Part shown: piece after piece, positions 1-11,999 of the stretch
How positions within the stretch are numbered: position 1 is the first letter of the stretch
Layout of the letters: the number at the start of each line of letters is the position of its first letter
NCBI GenBank assembly: GCA_947579665.1
Contig: OX388349.1
Coordinates: 27,498,459 to 27,562,458, forward strand
Source: Sympetrum striolatum
Lineage: Eukaryota; Arthropoda; Insecta; Odonata; Libellulidae
Direction of reading: 5' to 3'
DNA: 64,000 bases
Position numbers and translations under genes: made by a program
The notes under the pieces: model-generated
The model's database searches: none
What the model saw: only the letters and a program-made list of their open reading frames with translations
What the model was told of the DNA's origin: nothing

Positions 1-345
1 ATACCTATATTGCATTCTGACAGAGATATGTATGAAAAACTTCCTTTTCTGGGTAAACAACAACTTCCGGTTAACCATTATTGAAGAATAACTCCTAAAC
101 AATCAGTGTTACGAAAAAAATTTTAATACAAAAGTTGTAGTAAAGTACATTATCTATAACTTTTGTATGTAATTGTATATACCTATATTGCATTCTTACA
201 GAGATATTTAAGAAACAAAAATTTGTTCCGGATAAACCGTAACTTCCGGTTAAGCGATATTCTCCAAAAACTAATCAACTCTTGGCATTGTTAGGGAAAT
301 CCTAAATATGAATTTTGAAAATGATCGGATAATTACTTTTTAAGA
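1..345. repeat. Imperfect tandem duplication, ~178-bp period
   Basis: The 18-mer ATACCTATATTGCATTCT occurs at 1 and again at 179, and an AACTTCCGGTTA block recurs with nearly the same spacing (62 and 241). The two units are diverged. The block leads directly into the transposon-like tail that follows, so it is probably the subterminal part of the same element. No protein is visible. The first unit may begin left of the window. Confidence 0.6.
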
Positions 346-370
346 TAGAGCGCACACAAACTTTTTAACC

Positions 371-401
<31 letters not shown>

Positions 402-540
402 CACAGACAGACATGTTCGGGAAAATAGCTTAAACATGCTCTATGGGCCCCAAAACATCTATTTCCGTCGAAATCTGGAGATCGAATTTTTTTGCGAATA
501 CAATACTTTCTCTATACTACGTATAGGGAGAAAGTAAAAA
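346..540 (+). mobile_element. Transposon 3'-end relic with (ACAG)n and terminal hairpin
   Basis: An (ACAG)n microsatellite (371-411) is followed by a unique stretch and then a near-perfect hairpin at about 507-535, with CTTTCTCTATAC paired to GTATAGGGAGAAAG, ending in an A-rich tail. A simple repeat followed by a terminal hairpin and tail is what I would expect of a non-autonomous or non-LTR element 3' end. The family cannot be named from this fragment and no enzyme is encoded. Confidence 0.4.
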
Positions 541-884
541 TTGATAGGGAATGGAAATGGCACCAAAACTGGCAAAAAAAAGTAGCCGTAAAGGCGTAAA
601 AAAGGGATGGAGAAATCTGTGTTGTCCGAAAAAGCAAATCGTACCATCATTTCTTATTTTGTGGAAAAAGTCATTTCTCTCGGCTTCTACCGCAATATGA
701 CCTAATTTTCGTTTTAGGTGTATCGTATAAGCGAAATAGAGTAGTAATATCAAAACAGAATGGTGGGAAATTTTTATTTTTTATACTCATTATTTTTCCA
801 TTTTATATTTATTGTTGAAAGATTATACGGATTCAGTTTTAGGCTTAATTGCTTGAAAAATTTAGTGAAAGTACACTCCTTCAG

Positions 885-1015
885 TCTCTTTAGCCAATTT
901 GATAATTGTATTTACGGTTAAAAGATTGAGAGTGGGAAAGTGGGAGACCTGGGTTCGAATCCTAGCCAATTCACTATTTTTCACTTCTTTTACAATCTTG
1001 GGTTAAGACGCGCAC
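885..1015 (+). mobile_element. tRNA-derived SINE-like relic
   Basis: A strong Pol III B-box match, GGTTCGAATCC, lies at 952-962. It is followed by a tail (GCCAATTCACTATTTTTC) that recurs in similar form near 2813-2835 (GCCAAGTCACTATTTTTC). The A box is poor (around 898) and no cloverleaf can be folded, so this is a SINE remnant rather than a tRNA gene. Confidence 0.45.
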
Positions 1016-1139
1016 TTTCTTGTGCAATATTAAAGTTACTTGCCATCATCTGTAAAAGATGGGCAGTTAGTTTTAAAAATTCATTCATTCCGCAAACGAA
1101 ACAAAACAAAATAATAACGAACTAAATAAATAGTTCAAA

Positions 1140-1205
1140 GCCTAGTGTTTACACCCCCTGCCATACGCCGAAAGACGATTTATAGGGTGTAAATCTAGTC
1201 GTAGG
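1140..1205 (+). mobile_element. CR1/L2-like LINE, 3'-terminal fragment
   Basis: The segment CCCCTGCCATACGCCGAAAG followed by a partly complementary block ending in AGGG and TAGATCTAG-like sequence matches the 3' end of the LINE copies at 9.96 and 16.79 kb. Only the last ~65 bp remain. Confidence 0.5.
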
Positions 1206-1529
1206 TTAGTAGAATTTCATCAATAACTTACGGTAGTGTTGGTCAATCGAGGTTTTATATTTCTATCTGTCCTTGAATACAACTTAGGTGCGCTGCACAA
1301 ATAAAAATAATTCGGAATGATCGATTAACACAGTTAATGACAAAATTGTTCAATAAAGTAGAGTTCCATTTATCTATGCGATATGAGGAACTCTTATCCG
1401 TTGATTTTCGTAATTTGATGTTCTCAGCCGTTGTTTACGCGATTTATTTCGCTAAGGGCTCCGCTCCAAGCAGATCATTACCTTTACTTCCCTATAATCT
1501 ATCCAAGACTGAAAAACGCTAATTAGAAA

Positions 1530-4500
1530 GACAACTAGGAACAACTTTAATTTCTGATTAGTGTTTTTTCATAGGATCGGAGGTTCTCAGAAGATGAGAA
1601 ATTTTTTCCCCAGTTAAAGAGAACCTAATGCATTGAAGGGAACTGAAGTGGAAATACTATGGAAAGTCTGTAAGGGAAAGACTGCTACTATCTTCAGCCG
1701 CGCGTCTATTTTAGTATGGATGTGACTCGTTGTTTCTTTGAAAGAGGATGTGAGATTGGATGCTATTAAGAAGTGGGAAGAGAAAGAAAGCTAGGGGAAG
1801 CGACATGAAGGACAAAGAATACGGCGATGGTAGAGAAAAAGAATTTAAATATTTTTTCACATTTTTCTTTCCATTCTTCGTTAGTAGAACGAAGTAATAG
1901 CGTAATTGCTAACCATAAGAAGTTTTCGTAAAAACATTGATAGTAATAAATATATTGAGTCAATATTGAGCTCCGATTCATTATATGTACTAATTTAACT
2001 TTCGTCCATTATTTTGTTTTGGAAAGTTTGGGAAATGTAATCATTAAAGTGTGTGTGATTTTGGCTTATCTTGATAATTTAAATGACTGGTTAATGTGAA
2101 TTGTGTAATGTTCTTAAAATATTAAATAGTAAAATTGCGTGGTGAGATGATTCTCTTTGCTCAGATATTGAAGTGAAAGAGAATGCATATTAGTATAGTG
2201 GTATTTTGGATGCTAAGGAAAACATTAAAGGGAAGGAAATTTCAGAGGAATATCTATAAACAATTCAGCAAGAAAGCCAGTTGGTACCTCACCCTCTGTA
2301 ACATTAGCTGTCAAGACTTATTAGGGGGAAATGAGACTTACTAGCAACGATGAGTAGTGAGATATTTTGCCCGTGTTCCAACTAAGCCAGATTGCTTTAA
2401 ACAGAGCATATCCGCATAAAAAAGCACAATAACTCTACTAATAACAACTTTTACTGGAGAGACTTATATGGAGAGACCAATATATTCATTCCTTCTCTGT
2501 AGTTTTCACAGCATAACAGTCAATAAATAAGTTGAGAGAAATTACATATATTCCATATATACATGTGGGATATTGAGATATGGGAGAGGGAGTTACTTGT
2601 TTTATATAAGTAATAGTTAGGGATTTACTAAGCAATTCATTGTGAATAATAATAACCGTAGTGGAAACGTTAACGTTCACAAGATTGCTAAATATAGTAC
2701 CCAGATCACTTTAATAACTTCCATAAGATTATACAAATGATGAAATTCAGTTTTAACTTTGCACTAGAGAGTGTGCGTCTTGACTCAAAGTATAACAAGA
2801 AGTGAAAAATGTGAGCCAAGTCACTATTTTTCCTCTCTGGTACGATTTTCCATAAGGCCATTTCTTACGTTGACGAAAATGATACATAAGTCAAGAGATA
2901 CTGAGCCTTGAATTGCCAAGGAAACTTTAAAGAGAAAGAGTAATCATAGTCAAGTGTTCGGATAAGAAAAGAGCGTTATAGTGGATGCCGAGTCTCAGGG
3001 GATTGAAGACTGATTCAGGGGGCACGGTGGACCAAACAAGCGATAAAGTAAGGAGATGAGGAAGATTGTGCGGGAAAATAAAATAGGTCAACATCCCTTT
3101 TTCCCTTACAAAAGCTCGCTCTTGGCCCAGATTCCGAAGAGACAGCAGCGACGCGGGGATACGGTGGTGGTTGCGGGAACCACTCCCCCCCAATACACTA
3201 TTATACGTGTCTTTTGTGCGGAGCGAGATTGGTTAGGACTCCTTTTTAGGCTTTCCACTGAAGTCGAGCTGAAGAAAAGGATCGAAATTCTTTTATTTAT
3301 TTGCTCAGCTCTTTTTTCCTCAGCCCCTCACGAGGAATTGTAAGTCTGGCCCTTTGGAATAGTTTTTACCTTTAGTCGCACCGTGTCGGGGATGTTGAGA
3401 GACAGGGGTAGCGGAAAGCGGATTTCCGAGAGGGGAGAAATTGGATGGAACAACTGGAACAAGCAAGATGACGCCCGCGATATGAGATTAATTTCATCTC
3501 CCCAGAGCATTATTTTTTGCCGCTGTCGAGCGGATTGGACGTTTAAGAGATTCCTGGGGTGATTGTTTCCATTTTTACCAAAGAGACGGATGGTGGTTGA
3601 AGAATTAATGCCCGCGATGTAATTTCCATTATTTTTGACGGAATAAATTGATAAAATAAAGTAAAATGTGCTTCTGTAAAAAAAATGGAAAGCGTTGGAT
3701 TTTATGGCAGGATGCAATTTTTTCTCCGGTGCTGTTCTTGTGAAAGATGACGGAATTCGATCATGACCGAGAATTTTTGAAGTTTTGAAGAATTGGATGG
3801 CTTTCAATTCAACTGTTTATTTTATCATCGAAATACGTTATTCATTTGTCCATTGGAGCGCTTTTTATGTTGTCTGTTCTTCATTTTGTACGTATGTGAA
3901 TCCATAAATTCAACATTCTTGTAAAAGTCATTACCGTCATTATTTCCAAACGTTTATTCTCCCAAAAACATACCCTTGCCAGTTTCCTCAGTTAGTTTTT
4001 AAATTCATATGTTTTACTTCTCTCTCTTCTAAAAAATTTGCCTAACGTTCATTACTTTGAACTTTCATATCCATTTCTTTTTCTGACAGTACGTTTTCTA
4101 TCTATTCTCATAACCATCATAGCCTCAGGAAATTTACTAATCTTCTATCTATCTCTTATGTTACAATAAATTTCGGTTTAGAACTTGGCTCAAACTATAT
4201 TTTTATATGCGTCATGGGTATTACATAGCATAATAGTATCGCATTTTTATCAATATTTATGTATTAGACCTACTCTATTTCGAAATATGTTGTCTGATAT
4301 CAAGGGATTCCTATAAAATGAGAAGTGATATTTCTGAAAAACTGCTACTCACGTCTACGCAGCCCACGAAAATAAAAAGGATTTTGCGTTTATCTTTTCC
4401 GTACGGTTGTTCGTTGCCATGGCACTTATTTTTTTCAATTATAAATTAGCGTCACTATTTTGTTACGGTTTTTCAATAAATGGATCAGTATGTGTTTTTG

Positions 4501-6455
4501 AGCCGTGCTAAATTCGAATTGATTACAAATTGTAAATGGAAAACTTGCTGCCAAATGTAAATTTTGATGTACGGGTTTTATGTTGTACTAATTCTGAGTT
4601 TACTAACCTTATGAAACAACTTACCGTATATTCCTGCAAATAAGATGACCTTTAGATAAGACGAGGTATGGAGTTGTGTTAAAGTTTAATCATTTTAGCA
4701 TATATCTATCCTACAAGGTGACTCGCAAACAATTAACGGCCTATGGTTTTATTTTAGATCAGCGATCATAATCTGAATAATAATATTGCGTAAGATATGT
4801 GAAATTTCGTACACTACGTAATTTTTCGAATGATCAAATTTTATTTTTGCTATAACTGCCTTGCGATTTATGCAAGAATTCGCACTAATTATTTTTGTAT
4901 CCGTCCTATAAGAGCATCTCGGAATTTGGGAGCCCTTTATAATGATTCAGTTATCGCCTTATCTGCGGAAATTTAAGGTAATAGTTTCCCAATTTCGAGT
5001 ACCATTGTCAAGCTACTTACATGGGTAAATATGACGTTAAGGGAAATTCTCTCTCAATTAATATCTTCTATGGTAGTAAAATCGTCGAATACAATTCTTG
5101 GTTCTGAAATTTTCTAGTTAAATATTATATTGCTAGAATTTCACTTCAATGCCATGTTCAATAATAGAAAGCATTTTGCATAAAACTCGAAATTGTTAGT
5201 GTACGAAACGGTCTTTCATTCATCGAAATTATTAGTTACTATCCTCGAGAATGAATATATTATGGCTGGAATCGCTGGACGTTTTTCTCTTTCTAGTTTA
5301 ATGCTACAGAGTCAAAGTTTAATTCGTCGCCGTTATACGTACTCAGCAATTTATGTGCAGATTTGGTTCGGCTTCTCCGGACCGAAGATATCGATCGAAA
5401 GCTCGGGGCATACACATCTTCTTGAGAAATTTATTTATGATAGCAATACACTGATTCCTTATTTCTGGTAAAGGGGATATATCCATCAATAAAAGAGGAA
5501 ATGCCCGTAATATTTCTCGTTGAGCCACAAAATATCGGCGTTTTATTTAAGTATAAAAATCTTTTTCGTTATTCATATGTATTCCTGTTATTGTTAATTA
5601 AGACTATTAAGATTGTATTGATGAGAGTTTTCCTTAGGGTGATTTTTATGGTAGTAGAACTCTGTTTTCCCGCACGAGGTCAAATATTTTACGATACTGA
5701 CGATGGAATATCGGAAATCACGTAATTTAAGTTTGAAAAGATTCCATAGATAACAAAGCCTTGCAAGTGAGAAAATGTTACTACAGTGTACAAAATCTCT
5801 TAAATTTATCATTTCGAAGGGATTCATTGATTATATTTTAGAAGAAATATAGCCTGACTTCAATTAACTACCATGCGGGTTTGCGTGAATTTAATTTTCA
5901 ATCCGTACTAATTACTATGTAATTACCATCCAGCTCATCGAGTGAGATAATGTTTGCTTGTTTTTAATCTTAATCATATCTTAACCCTTTCAAGAACGAC
6001 CTGGGAACCGTACAAAACATTTTGAGAATCTGCGAAAACAAAATCTACGACAGTATATTTCTAGGCGATTATGCCAGACATTTAATGCGAAATATATGTA
6101 ACTAGCAAACCTGTTTGTCAGAATATAAGTGAACCTGAATTATTAACTTCCTTTCTGATTCCTTCGAGATCAATCACTGGTTCCGCGCTCATAGAGTAGT
6201 ATCTATAAAAAAGTTTCAATCATTTTTATACTAACTTAACTACAATGATAGTACTTAATTGTAGAAACAAATAAATTATATAACTAAATCGAATGTTTTG
6301 ATAGTATCTATGAGTTTCGTCGCATTTCTCGAAAGTCGATTGAGTAAATAATAAAATATCTTTTAGTGTAAAAAGTATAGTAGGTCGAATTTTTTAATTT
6401 GCACGTACAGAAATTGTCAAGATCATTAATCAACATTATCAACTTTCCCGATCAC
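1530..6455. other. No gene recognised; AT-rich sequence with one GC-richer patch
   Basis: Open frames here are short, lack family resemblance and overlap on opposite strands. About 2.98-3.55 kb is visibly richer in G+C and CpG than its surroundings but shows no exon I can support. The rest is AT-rich, with scattered short direct repeats. Confidence 0.5.
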
Positions 6456-6460
6456 AAAAA
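6456..6460 (-). terminator. Pol III terminator of tRNA-Ser
   Basis: Five consecutive T on the minus strand begin four bases past the tRNA discriminator base. This is a canonical RNA polymerase III termination signal and supports the tRNA being a real transcription unit. Confidence 0.75.
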
Positions 6461-6463
6461 GTA

Positions 6464-6545
6464 CGCTGTGGACAGGATTCGAACCTGCGCGGGCATTGCC
6501 CATTGGATTTCGAGTCCAACTCCTTAACCACTCGGACACCACAGC
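6464..6545 (-). tRNA. tRNA-Ser, anticodon CGA
   Basis: An 82-nt class II tRNA is encoded on the minus strand. The 5' acceptor strand GCTGTGG pairs fully with CCACAGC, and the discriminator base is G. The D arm contains CCGAGTGGTTAAGG, the A-box region. The anticodon loop is CTCGAAA, giving anticodon CGA (plus positions 6510-6512), which reads UCG serine codons. A long variable arm (GGGC-AAT-GCCC) is diagnostic of the serine type. The T arm holds GGTTCGAATCC, a perfect B box (plus 6475-6485). There is no intron, CCA is not encoded, as usual in eukaryotes, and a T5 terminator follows. It is isolated, with no other tRNA nearby. The complete stems argue against a pseudogene or a SINE head. Confidence 0.96.
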
Positions 6546-6549
6546 TAGT

Positions 6550-9480
6550 ATACAAAGGGAAATTTTTCTTTATTTATACCTTAAACCGCTATGCAAAGAT
6601 ATTACAGCTAGTTGGCTATGTTGTGTGATAGCGATCAGGTGAGTTGCAGAGGATAGAGAACTGATAGTTGACTGTAGTATCAATACCTGCGCATCTTTAT
6701 TAATAGATCAGCAAATTTCATTATTTCAACAATAACAATAAGAACCAGCAATTATAGGGTAGGTTCCCGTCATAATCTGTCATATCCGTTTAGAGAAATA
6801 TTTTATCTAACCTATATTCTTATGTCTATAACATTAGTAATGTGGAATTGCAAATAGCGGAAATCAACACCTGAAACTATTCATTCTAGGTAAGTTCACT
6901 TCTTTGTACCGTAAATATATGAAAACTGTATAATCACTTCGAAATAAACACTTTTTTTTACATTTTTCAAATTTATCGTTATATGAAATCAAAATGTGCG
7001 AAAAAATGTTTTTGAAGGGCGAGCAAATAGCTTCATTAAGGAAAGGTAGCAGCACAATTTCATCATAGCTGTATCCTTCATAAATATACATTGTAAATAG
7101 TTATAATCTATGATTATTTACTCAACCAGCGATATAGCTTGGAAACCATCCCTATTGAGAGGATCACCAATGCTGTGAGAATTCTCTATCTTTAAAAATT
7201 CCAACATTTTTAACTTTAAAAATTAAAGGGCTCAAGATGTCGTATTTCATTCCGTGTGCCTTCATAATTATTCACTTGAAAATGTTACTACTGAAAATTA
7301 TATACACCTATCTAGATAAACAATCAGAAAATAATTGAATGAAGGAATTGGAAAAAAAATATTATGACTTACACTTACATAAACAATGAAGAAGACTGTC
7401 GACAAAAATATGTGATCGCACCTTTGTATATAACATTACTTCTAGAGAAACTATTGCTTTAAACCATTTCTTTCTGTATCCAGAGGAAAATATCGCTTTA
7501 TCGATGAACTGAACTGGTCGCTTCCAAAAAATACAAACTTCGGCGAAATACGGAAAGAAATAGAAAGATGTAAGATATCAACTCTTGATCGAAACTCACA
7601 ACGTGTTGTTTCCTTTAGGAAAACAATGATATCTTTCATTTCCCATCGGCCCTTCCGTATCAATCGTAGTGTTATCATTCTGTCATTGATTTTTGGGATA
7701 AATTACGGGTCAATGGGCTTGATTCTTTTGCCGTTTTTTGTCACTGGGTTTGCAGTAGGCCGAGGTTAATGAATCCTTTTCGCTGAGAATATCACATAGA
7801 TGACCGGATTCTGTTCGAAAATTGTAAAAAAGACAGGTAAACTGTCAATAGCGAACCAAAGTTTGCGAGTGATTCCTTCGAGTAGAAACAAAAACTTAAT
7901 TAAATGATACCTTGATATCCCAGAGGTTGACACAAACTACGCTGTTTCAATTTCGATCAAACTCAACAGATTTTTTCTATAGAAGAAGTACTATATCCTT
8001 ATATTTGTTTGGAATTCATTACACCTTATATTCCTCATTTGACTTTTAAAGACAAACTGAAAGATTGGAATATGGTGAATCTAGTCAGGCATAATGTAAA
8101 ACACCAACCGCAAATTAACCATTGGTAATCTAAAGGCGCAACTCCAACGAACGCTCATGGCATTAATATTTTTCAGAATTGAATTTTCAAATTAAAACAT
8201 AACGGTTGGTCGTAATATTTATTATAACATTAATTATGATTTTGTAGATTGAATTTTAAAGGAATGTTTTGAATGTTTCACCATTTCTTATGTTAGGCAA
8301 AAAGTTGTCGAACTGAAGTTATATGCATCCAAGGAAATGTAGTAACATTAATAGAGTTAGAGTACCGAATAAAATTCTTTCGTATCTTAATCAACTTAGT
8401 GATTATATCCTTGTGTCACAATAATTCACTATAGAATTCAATGCTTGCATTTGTTCGCATACAGTTGGAAGTTAGAGTTACTGTTAGTATTTTCCACATT
8501 ATGTACAATGAACCATATGTTATATATTCTTAAATCTACTCGTAGTATCTTTTTGGTTCATTTTCCATTTATATCATAACTAAGCTCAAACTATAGTTCA
8601 CAGATTCCGCTCACGAAAAATATGTAGAAAAGTGACTAAAAGTGTAAAAATCAGAATTTTTCATTGTCTTACCTATATAAAAGACTTGCTCTAAATGCAT
8701 TCTAATATTAACGATATTGAAGTTAATTTAACATTTTCCCTAGTGTATACAATTCTTTAAATATCCATGCTACTGATGATTCTCGAAAGTTTACGAAACA
8801 TTTAAAGAGAAAATTTGAAATTCATATCCCCTCTTTTCTTCAAAATTCAACCTTTCGATTTAAAGCATTTCTTATTCTGAGTAATGATTTAGAGTTGATG
8901 GCTTTAAAAAGTTAGATTTTTCAATAGATACACATTCACGTACATTCTCTCTCAAGGAGTGAGCAAGCTAACAGCCTGTTTTGATCTAAGCTCTCCATAC
9001 TCGAATGTTCCTCCCCCGCTTCTGACACATCCATGCATCTTCTCTTGCATTCCCTTTCAAAATGCTCCTAACGTCTCTTCTCCTTTCAATCTTATCCATC
9101 ACATGCAAAAGCCCCTATAACCTGATATTCCTTTCCCTTTCTTAGCATCGTCATACATTATCGTTTGTAGGCAGATTTCAGCCATAATACGTCGTTCATA
9201 ATGGTCCTCTGCTTCTATGACTTGTCTTTCTATCATATTTCATTGCATTAGACAACAAAAAGAGTACCATAAATTTAAGGCTAGTCAGAGGATTCGTATA
9301 GTCCAGGACTACTCCTCTTTAAGGATTTATATATTGTGCCGTGTTCAAACTTAATTTAATTGGTGTCATTTGCATGTAAAAAAATATTAATTACTTATTC
9401 ATTTACACATTATTATACATTCATATACATATTAACTTCAAAATAACGAAACAAAACGTCAAATAAAAGTTATTTTCGGA
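6550..9480. other. No gene recognised
   Basis: AT-rich sequence with only short, unconvincing open frames. I see no tRNA-like box, LINE motif or long inverted repeat here. Confidence 0.5.
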
Positions 9481-9499
9481 ACTAATTTCTGGATTCGCA

Positions 9500-10010
9500 A
9501 AAGGGATCTATCATAGTCGGTTGGAATGAGTGGAAAGTTCGCGAGCGATGTTACTCAGAGTTAGTTAAGCCTCACCTTGAGTATGCATGTAGTGCATGGG
9601 ACCCTGTAGAGAAATGTCATGTTCGGGATTTAGAAAAACTACAATGAAAGGCAATACGATTTATAAAGAAAACTTCGATAAAGCAGTACAACCAACAAAC
9701 AGTGTGTTAAATAGATGATACTAAACATGGGACGGAAATCGTTAGAATATAGAAGATGAATTCTATGGATAAATTTACTAAATAAGCTCTGACAAAATTC
9801 GTTCTCAGAAGATGTAGCCAATTTAATTTGGCCTCCCTGGTTAATAGGACGTTCTAATACTGCGAGGAAGATTAGGTAAATAGATGCTAGAACGAGTCAT
9901 TTCAAAAATTCATGTTTTTTCCGCGAACGGAAAGCAGAGTGAAGGTTCTTGCAGTCCCTGCCACGCGCTGAAAGGCAGCTTGCAGGGGTGCTTAGATAGA
10001 CATAGACACT
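9500..10010 (+). mobile_element. CR1/L2-like LINE, 3' fragment (decayed)
   Basis: Translation in shifting frames gives the C-terminal end of a non-LTR reverse transcriptase: a VKPHLEYACSAWDP-like block (about 9565-9605), a KAIRFI segment, then an ARKIR/DAR-like tail. It ends in the family's 3' block CCTGCCACGCGCTGAAAGG (about 9957) before AGGGGTGCTTAGATAGACATAG. Stops and frameshifts are frequent, so it is dead. The reverse-transcriptase core and endonuclease are missing, as expected for 5'-truncated insertion. Confidence 0.8.
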
Positions 10011-10559
10011 ACACATAAAATGGATTAAGTAAAAAAAATCTGGTCTCATCTTGCTGGAAACTATTACAAACTTTTCGTTATGTAATGATTTCTATCTCTC
10101 TTTCCCAGAGCTAGGAAACCTGCAGCTTACAATCTATGTGTGATCTACTTAGGCGTCCATTGCAGCCTTCGAAGTACACAAAAAATACCACTAATTAAAT
10201 AATGTTATTTCGAAACCCAATTAAAAATTAAGCGGAAAAAGTCCGCCTTCAGGTCATTCAGCGAATTGATTCGTTTTTCTCAAAACTGTCTATGCTTAAC
10301 TACTTAATGTTGGCAAAATGGAACGGGATAGTGGCCTTTTCGTTCCAAATGCGATCTTTCTAATTACAACGAATGCTAAATGTGGCCTTATGGTGGAAAA
10401 AGAATCCCCACTTCAGAATTATCCGATAACGCTCCGTGAACGTTGCTAGACTAAATATGCCGCCAAATACCAATAATGCTTAGCTTATTGTTAATGTAAC
10501 TGGAGGTATATCCTTAATTATGCTTTAATGACACGGTGAGCGTGATTCACGTACTAGAA

Positions 10560-11060
10560 AATTGCAGTTTTCCCCCGGACGTTATTTCGCATGGTCATCT
10601 ACATTTTCGTCTTGTTCCACCCGAGCTTCTTTAATTCCCCGGGAGCGTCACCACTCATTCGCTTCTACGGAAGGATACTCATCTCCAAACAACATGGCCC
10701 GGAAACTAGAGTTTTAGAGGCCGCGAGAAAAGTTTCCCCGCGTTGGCATGGGAAAAGCGTCACGGAGAGCCGCGCTTTCTTCCGTCAACGCAAAAAAAAG
10801 AAGAGCGAGTAGGCAAAGTCGTTAGCACGGGAATTGGTTCACCCGATGACACAACTCCGCCTTGCGGAACTCACGTAAGGAGTTTGAAGAGGAATACGGA
10901 AAAGTTCAAGGCGTAATCGAAACGTGAGGGTGACTTAATCGCGAGAGTTGCATCTTCGGAAATGACGTCAGGGAAAGAGGAAGTCAGTAACTAGTTTGAA
11001 GGAGCGCGCCTTCCTCCGTGGAAGAACACCGAACCGGAACCTGACCGGAAATAGATATTT
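10560..11060. promoter_or_regulatory. CpG-rich island with a CRE palindrome (candidate cis-element)
   Basis: This ~500-bp block is clearly richer in G+C and CpG than its flanks. It contains a perfect CRE, TGACGTCA (10963-10970), and several CCGGAA ETS-like cores (for example near 10700, 11034 and 11044). An open frame of about 70 codons on the plus strand (10591-10812) is probably a by-product of the composition. A promoter or enhancer is plausible, but no transcribed exon can be tied to it. Confidence 0.3.
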
Positions 11061-11329
11061 TCCTTTGCTCCGATGTCAGAGTTGCGAGTCAATTAATTGA
11101 AAAATTTGTTATATTTAATACATGTGAAATTGTGACGGACGGCAAAGTTATTTTTTTTCTGTTTTAGAAGTCCGGAAATACTTTACAAACCTATTAAATT
11201 CGGTAAACGATAAATCAAGGGATTTTGGGATGTACATTAACGTATGTATTGTGAAATCCATATTCGAAGGTGTATGTTTGTGGAAAGCCGTAACTGAATT
11301 ATACGATTTGTGTTTTCCACAAGGATGTT

Positions 11330-11654
11330 TTCTAAGCGATTGCTTTCGCGAAATAAATGCGTTATTGGATCAATTCTTTCTAGCATCTATTTCCCTTTAG
11401 CTTCCTCGTAATATCAGAACAGCTTACATAGGTTGCATTACGTAAGTTACTTCTGAGAATCCACTATCTCTGGACTTTAGTAAATTTATTGTTTGTATTG
11501 ATCTTCTATCTCCTAAATAATTCTCATTCCGCGCCCCGAATCATCTGGTTAACGCTCATTATTTTATAGCAACATTTCTTTGACAAATTGTTTCAACTTT
11601 CTTTTTTCTTTTTCTGATTCCCGAATACAACACTTGACGGCATGGTTCATATAG
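11330..11654 (-). mobile_element. CR1/L2-like LINE, 3' fragment (decayed)
   Basis: Read on the minus strand from 11654, the family's characteristic blocks appear in order: a DPC-RQVLYSGIRKRKKK piece, NLGW-like remnants (GGGGCGCGGAATGAGAA), EDRR-like, INLLxKF-like and REIDAR-like pieces, then FISR. The 5' end stops abruptly at a TA dinucleotide, beyond which a Tc1-like terminus begins. Confidence 0.75.
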
Positions 11655-11656
11655 TA

Positions 11657-11903
11657 CAGTGGGGGAAACAATTATCGCAACACCAGTTGGCGTCAGAGCG
11701 CCGATTACGTGGAAACTAACTGAAATCACTCTAACTCCGACAATTCGGCAACTCTGTATAGAGGCAGTAAAACCGGGAATATTCAAAGTCCATACGAATG
11801 GAAAATAGACTTTTAGTTTCGTTTTTATATGCAGAAATTTAAGACTCACCTTCGCGAGATTTCCAAGTAGTGCCTTTGCCTCATTGTCTTCATTTTTTGC
11901 CAT
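11657..11903. mobile_element. Tc1-like transposon terminus and adjoining sequence
   Basis: Directly after TA (11655-11656) comes CAGTGGGGGAAACAATTATC and then GCAACACC, a typical Tc1-type inverted-repeat start. A close relative occurs at 20454 on the other strand. The matching right end is not evident. The minus strand of 11903 to about 11850 reads MAKNEDNEAKALLGNLAK and then a good splice-donor sequence (AAG then GTGAGT), which could be a short first coding exon of the element or chance. No DDE transposase region is visible. Confidence 0.5.
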
Positions 11904-11999
11904 TTATTATTCAAAGTCAGTTGTGATAAAAATAGTTATGTAGAATGTCAATATAATACACTGGGAGATAGTAACAAACAAGATTGTTTGATAGCGAAA

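Noticed and set aside
371..411. (ACAG)n run considered as a CRISPR-like or regulatory repeat
   Set aside because: A simple four-base microsatellite without spacers.
3056..3807. Open frames of 88-159 codons on both strands
   Set aside because: They overlap one another on opposite strands in a GC-richer patch, show no domain, and lack splice or start evidence.
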